From Candidatus Arcticimaribacter sp. (lineage in GTDB: Bacteria > Bacteroidota > Bacteroidia > Flavobacteriales > Flavobacteriaceae), in assembly GCA_011526335.1 (NCBI GenBank), contig WTJB01000276.1, positions 1 to 23,778 on the forward strand: DNA of 23,778 nucleotides. The letters are read 5' to 3'. The notes beneath the pieces were generated by a model. It saw nothing but the letters and a program-made list of their open reading frames with translations, had not been told where the DNA came from and made no database searches. This document shows, in pieces, positions 22,022 through 23,778 of this stretch; the first letter of the stretch is position 1; each line of letters opens with the position of its first letter. A program made the translations under genes and the position numbers.

Positions 22022-23778
22022 ATGTGTGGTATCGTAGCGTATTTAGGAAATCAAGAAGCAGAGTCTATTATCATTAAAGGATTGAAGCGTCTGGAATACA
22101 GAGGCTATGATAGTACAGGAATTTCGCTTTATGATGGCGCCCATTTAACAACCACAAAAACCAAAGGAAAAGTAAGTGATTTAGAAGCGCTTCTATCTCA
22201 AGACAAGCAGTCAAATGCTTCTTTGGGAATAGGGCACACCCGCTGGGCAACTCACGGTGTTCCAAATGATATCAATTCTCACCCGCATACCTCCAATTCA
22301 GGAAATTTGGTCATTGTACACAATGGAATTATTGAAAATTATGCTTCCATCAAAACGGAATTGACCCATAGAGGTTTTGAATTTCATTCCGATACAGACA
22401 CTGAAGTTTTGGTGAATTTGATTGAAGATGTCCAAAACCAAAAAGGAGTTAAGCTGGGTAAAGCGGTTCAAATAGCTTTATCTCAAGTAGTAGGGGCCTA
22501 TGCCATTGTTGTATTCGACAAACGTAAACCCAATGAACTGGTGGCCGCTCGATTGGGGAGTCCGCTAGCGATAGGGATAGGAGAAGAAGAATATTTTATC
22601 GGTTCAGACGCCACCCCTTTTTTGGAATACACCAAAGAGGTGATTTATTTAGAAGAAGAGCATTTGGCCATTTTGCGTAAAGGGCGCAAGGTAAAAGTCC
22701 GTAAAATAGCTACTGATGATGAAGTGACGCCTTATGTAGAAAAACTACAAATGAGTCTGGAAAACATCCAAAAAGGTGGATACGACCATTTTATGCTCAA
22801 AGAAATCTTTGAACAACCTAAGGCCATCGAAGACACCTTACGCGGGCGTTTACTCCCACAAGAAGGAACCATAACCTTATCCAGTTTACGCGAGCATAAG
22901 AATCGGTTTTTACAAGCCAAACGTATCCTTGTGGTGGCTTGCGGAACATCCTGGCATGCAGGCTTGGTCGCCGAATATCTTTTAGAAGATTTTGTTCGGA
23001 TACCTGTGGAGGTAGAGTATGCTTCAGAATTTCGCTATCGCAATCCTATCATTTATCCTGACGATATTGTCATTGCCATTTCGCAATCAGGGGAAACAGC
23101 AGATACCATTGCCGCTATAAACATTGCAAAAGAAAAAGGAGCTTTCGTTTATGGTATATGCAATGTGGTAGGGTCCACGATTTCAAGAATTACAGATACC
23201 GGGTGTTATACCCATGCTGGTCCAGAAATTGGTGTAGCTTCTACCAAGGCGTTTACGACTCAGATTACCGTAATCAATTTGATCGGGTTGTTTATGGCCA
23301 AAGAAAAAGGAACCCTTTCCCTTACACAGTATCAAGAATACGTTACAGAGCTGGAGTCCTTACCGGCTAAAGTAGAAGAAATTTTAGATCAAACCCCAGC
23401 GATAAAAGCCGTAGCTCAGGCATTTACGGAAGCCAATAATTGCATTTATTTGGGAAGAGGATATAATTTCCCTGTCGCTTTAGAGGGAGCTTTAAAACTA
23501 AAAGAAATCTCTTATATCCATGCCGAAGGTTATCCTGCGGCAGAGATGAAGCACGGCCCCATTGCTTTGATTGACCAAGACATGCCGGTGGTAGTGATTG
23601 CTACCAGAAAAGGCCATTATGAAAAAGTGGTTAGCAACATTCAAGAAATAAAATCTCGGGAAGGCAAAATCATTGCTATCGTCAGTAAAGGCGATACCCA
23701 AGTAAAAGGCCTCGCAGATTACTGTATCGAGATTCCTGAATCTTCAGAAAGTTTCTCCCCTATATTGACCACTATACC
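22022..23778 (+). CDS. glmS: Glutamine-fructose-6-phosphate aminotransferase (cut by window edge)
   Basis: GlmS makes glucosamine-6-phosphate from fructose-6-phosphate and glutamine, the first step to UDP-GlcNAc for peptidoglycan and lipid A. The first 585 residues are present; the family is usually about 610-615 long, so roughly 30 residues are missing at the right edge. The N-terminal glutaminase begins MCGIVAYLGN with nucleophile Cys2, followed by HTRWATHG at 72-79 and HNGIIENY at 100-107. The two sugar-isomerase domains show ACGTSWHAG at 306-314, SQSGETADT at 354-362 and the run GRGYNFPVALEGALKLKE at 478-495. The ATG at 22022 is 17 bases after the DUF4270 stop. I see no room for a glmS ribozyme in that gap. 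Confidence 0.98.
   Translation, partial: MCGIVAYLGNQEAESIIIKGLKRLEYRGYDSTGISLYDGAHLTTTKTKGKVSDLEALLSQDKQSNASLGIGHTRWATHGVPNDINSHPHTSNSGNLVIVHNGIIENYASIKTELTHRGFEFHSDTDTEVLVNLIEDVQNQKGVKLGKAVQIALSQVVGAYAIVVFDKRKPNELVAARLGSPLAIGIGEEEYFIGSDATPFLEYTKEVIYLEEEHLAILRKGRKVKVRKIATDDEVTPYVEKLQMSLENIQKGGYDHFMLKEIFEQPKAIEDTLRGRLLPQEGTITLSSLREHKNRFLQAKRILVVACGTSWHAGLVAEYLLEDFVRIPVEVEYASEFRYRNPIIYPDDIVIAISQSGETADTIAAINIAKEKGAFVYGICNVVGSTISRITDTGCYTHAGPEIGVASTKAFTTQITVINLIGLFMAKEKGTLSLTQYQEYVTELESLPAKVEEILDQTPAIKAVAQAFTEANNCIYLGRGYNFPVALEGALKLKEISYIHAEGYPAAEMKHGPIALIDQDMPVVVIATRKGHYEKVVSNIQEIKSREGKIIAIVSKGDTQVKGLADYCIEIPESSESFSPILTTI

Noticed and set aside
1..23778. Search for a mobile element, defence system, secondary-metabolite cluster or other new system
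   Set aside because: There are no transposase, integrase, toxin-antitoxin, nuclease-helicase or synthase genes. Almost all genes are recognised housekeeping or envelope families in plausible flavobacterial order.

Overview
The window is a compact, AT-rich bacterial chromosome segment. It most likely comes from a marine or environmental member of the Flavobacteriaceae (phylum Bacteroidota). The evidence for this is the very short intergenic gaps, the DUF4270 lipoprotein, the short 'glycogen synthase' of about 268 residues, a DksA-like protein whose zinc finger is degenerate, an M23 peptidase next to pgi, and a TonB-dependent receptor with an N-terminal carboxypeptidase-regulatory-like domain. 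Possible promoters also resemble the Bacteroidota pattern TTTG / TAnnTTTG rather than the E. coli one. I see no tRNA, rRNA, CRISPR array, insertion sequence or phage gene, and no gene-free stretch longer than about 105 bases.

Layout, left to right. (1) Bases 1-4147, minus strand: uvrC, a DUF3108 exported protein, an M23 peptidoglycan hydrolase, and the start of pgi, which leaves the window at base 1. (2) Bases 4207-4767, plus strand: 5-formyltetrahydrofolate cyclo-ligase, divergent from uvrC and overlapping tail to tail with lspA. (3) Bases 4755-9827, minus strand: ileS, dksA-like, an unrecognised exported beta-rich protein, and lspA. This is the common ileS-dksA-lspA order with an extra gene inserted. 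(4) Bases 9905-11135, plus strand: a GNAT acetyltransferase and a class I SAM methyltransferase, the only accessory-looking pair. (5) Bases 11132-19269, minus strand: panC, panD, a UPF0104 flippase-like membrane protein, radA, gdhA, recO and a haem-type TonB-dependent receptor, all tightly packed. (6) Bases 19374 to the right edge, plus strand: short glycogen/starch synthase-like protein, DUF4270 lipoprotein, and glmS, which is cut by the edge.

The genes serve core functions. These are translation (IleRS), DNA repair and recombination (UvrC, RadA, RecO), pantothenate synthesis (PanC and PanD), nitrogen assimilation (GdhA), one-carbon metabolism (cyclo-ligase), and envelope or lipoprotein biogenesis (LspA, M23, GlmS, DUF4270, TonB receptor). 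I found no convincing new biological system. The most useful oddities are a gene whose natural start codon appears to be ATA inside an ATAA overlap with dksA, a perfect 8-bp inverted repeat just before the cyclo-ligase start, a thrombospondin-type-3-like calcium-binding insert in the DUF4270 protein, the half-length glycogen synthase, and a cysteine in place of a zinc-ligand histidine in the M23 enzyme.
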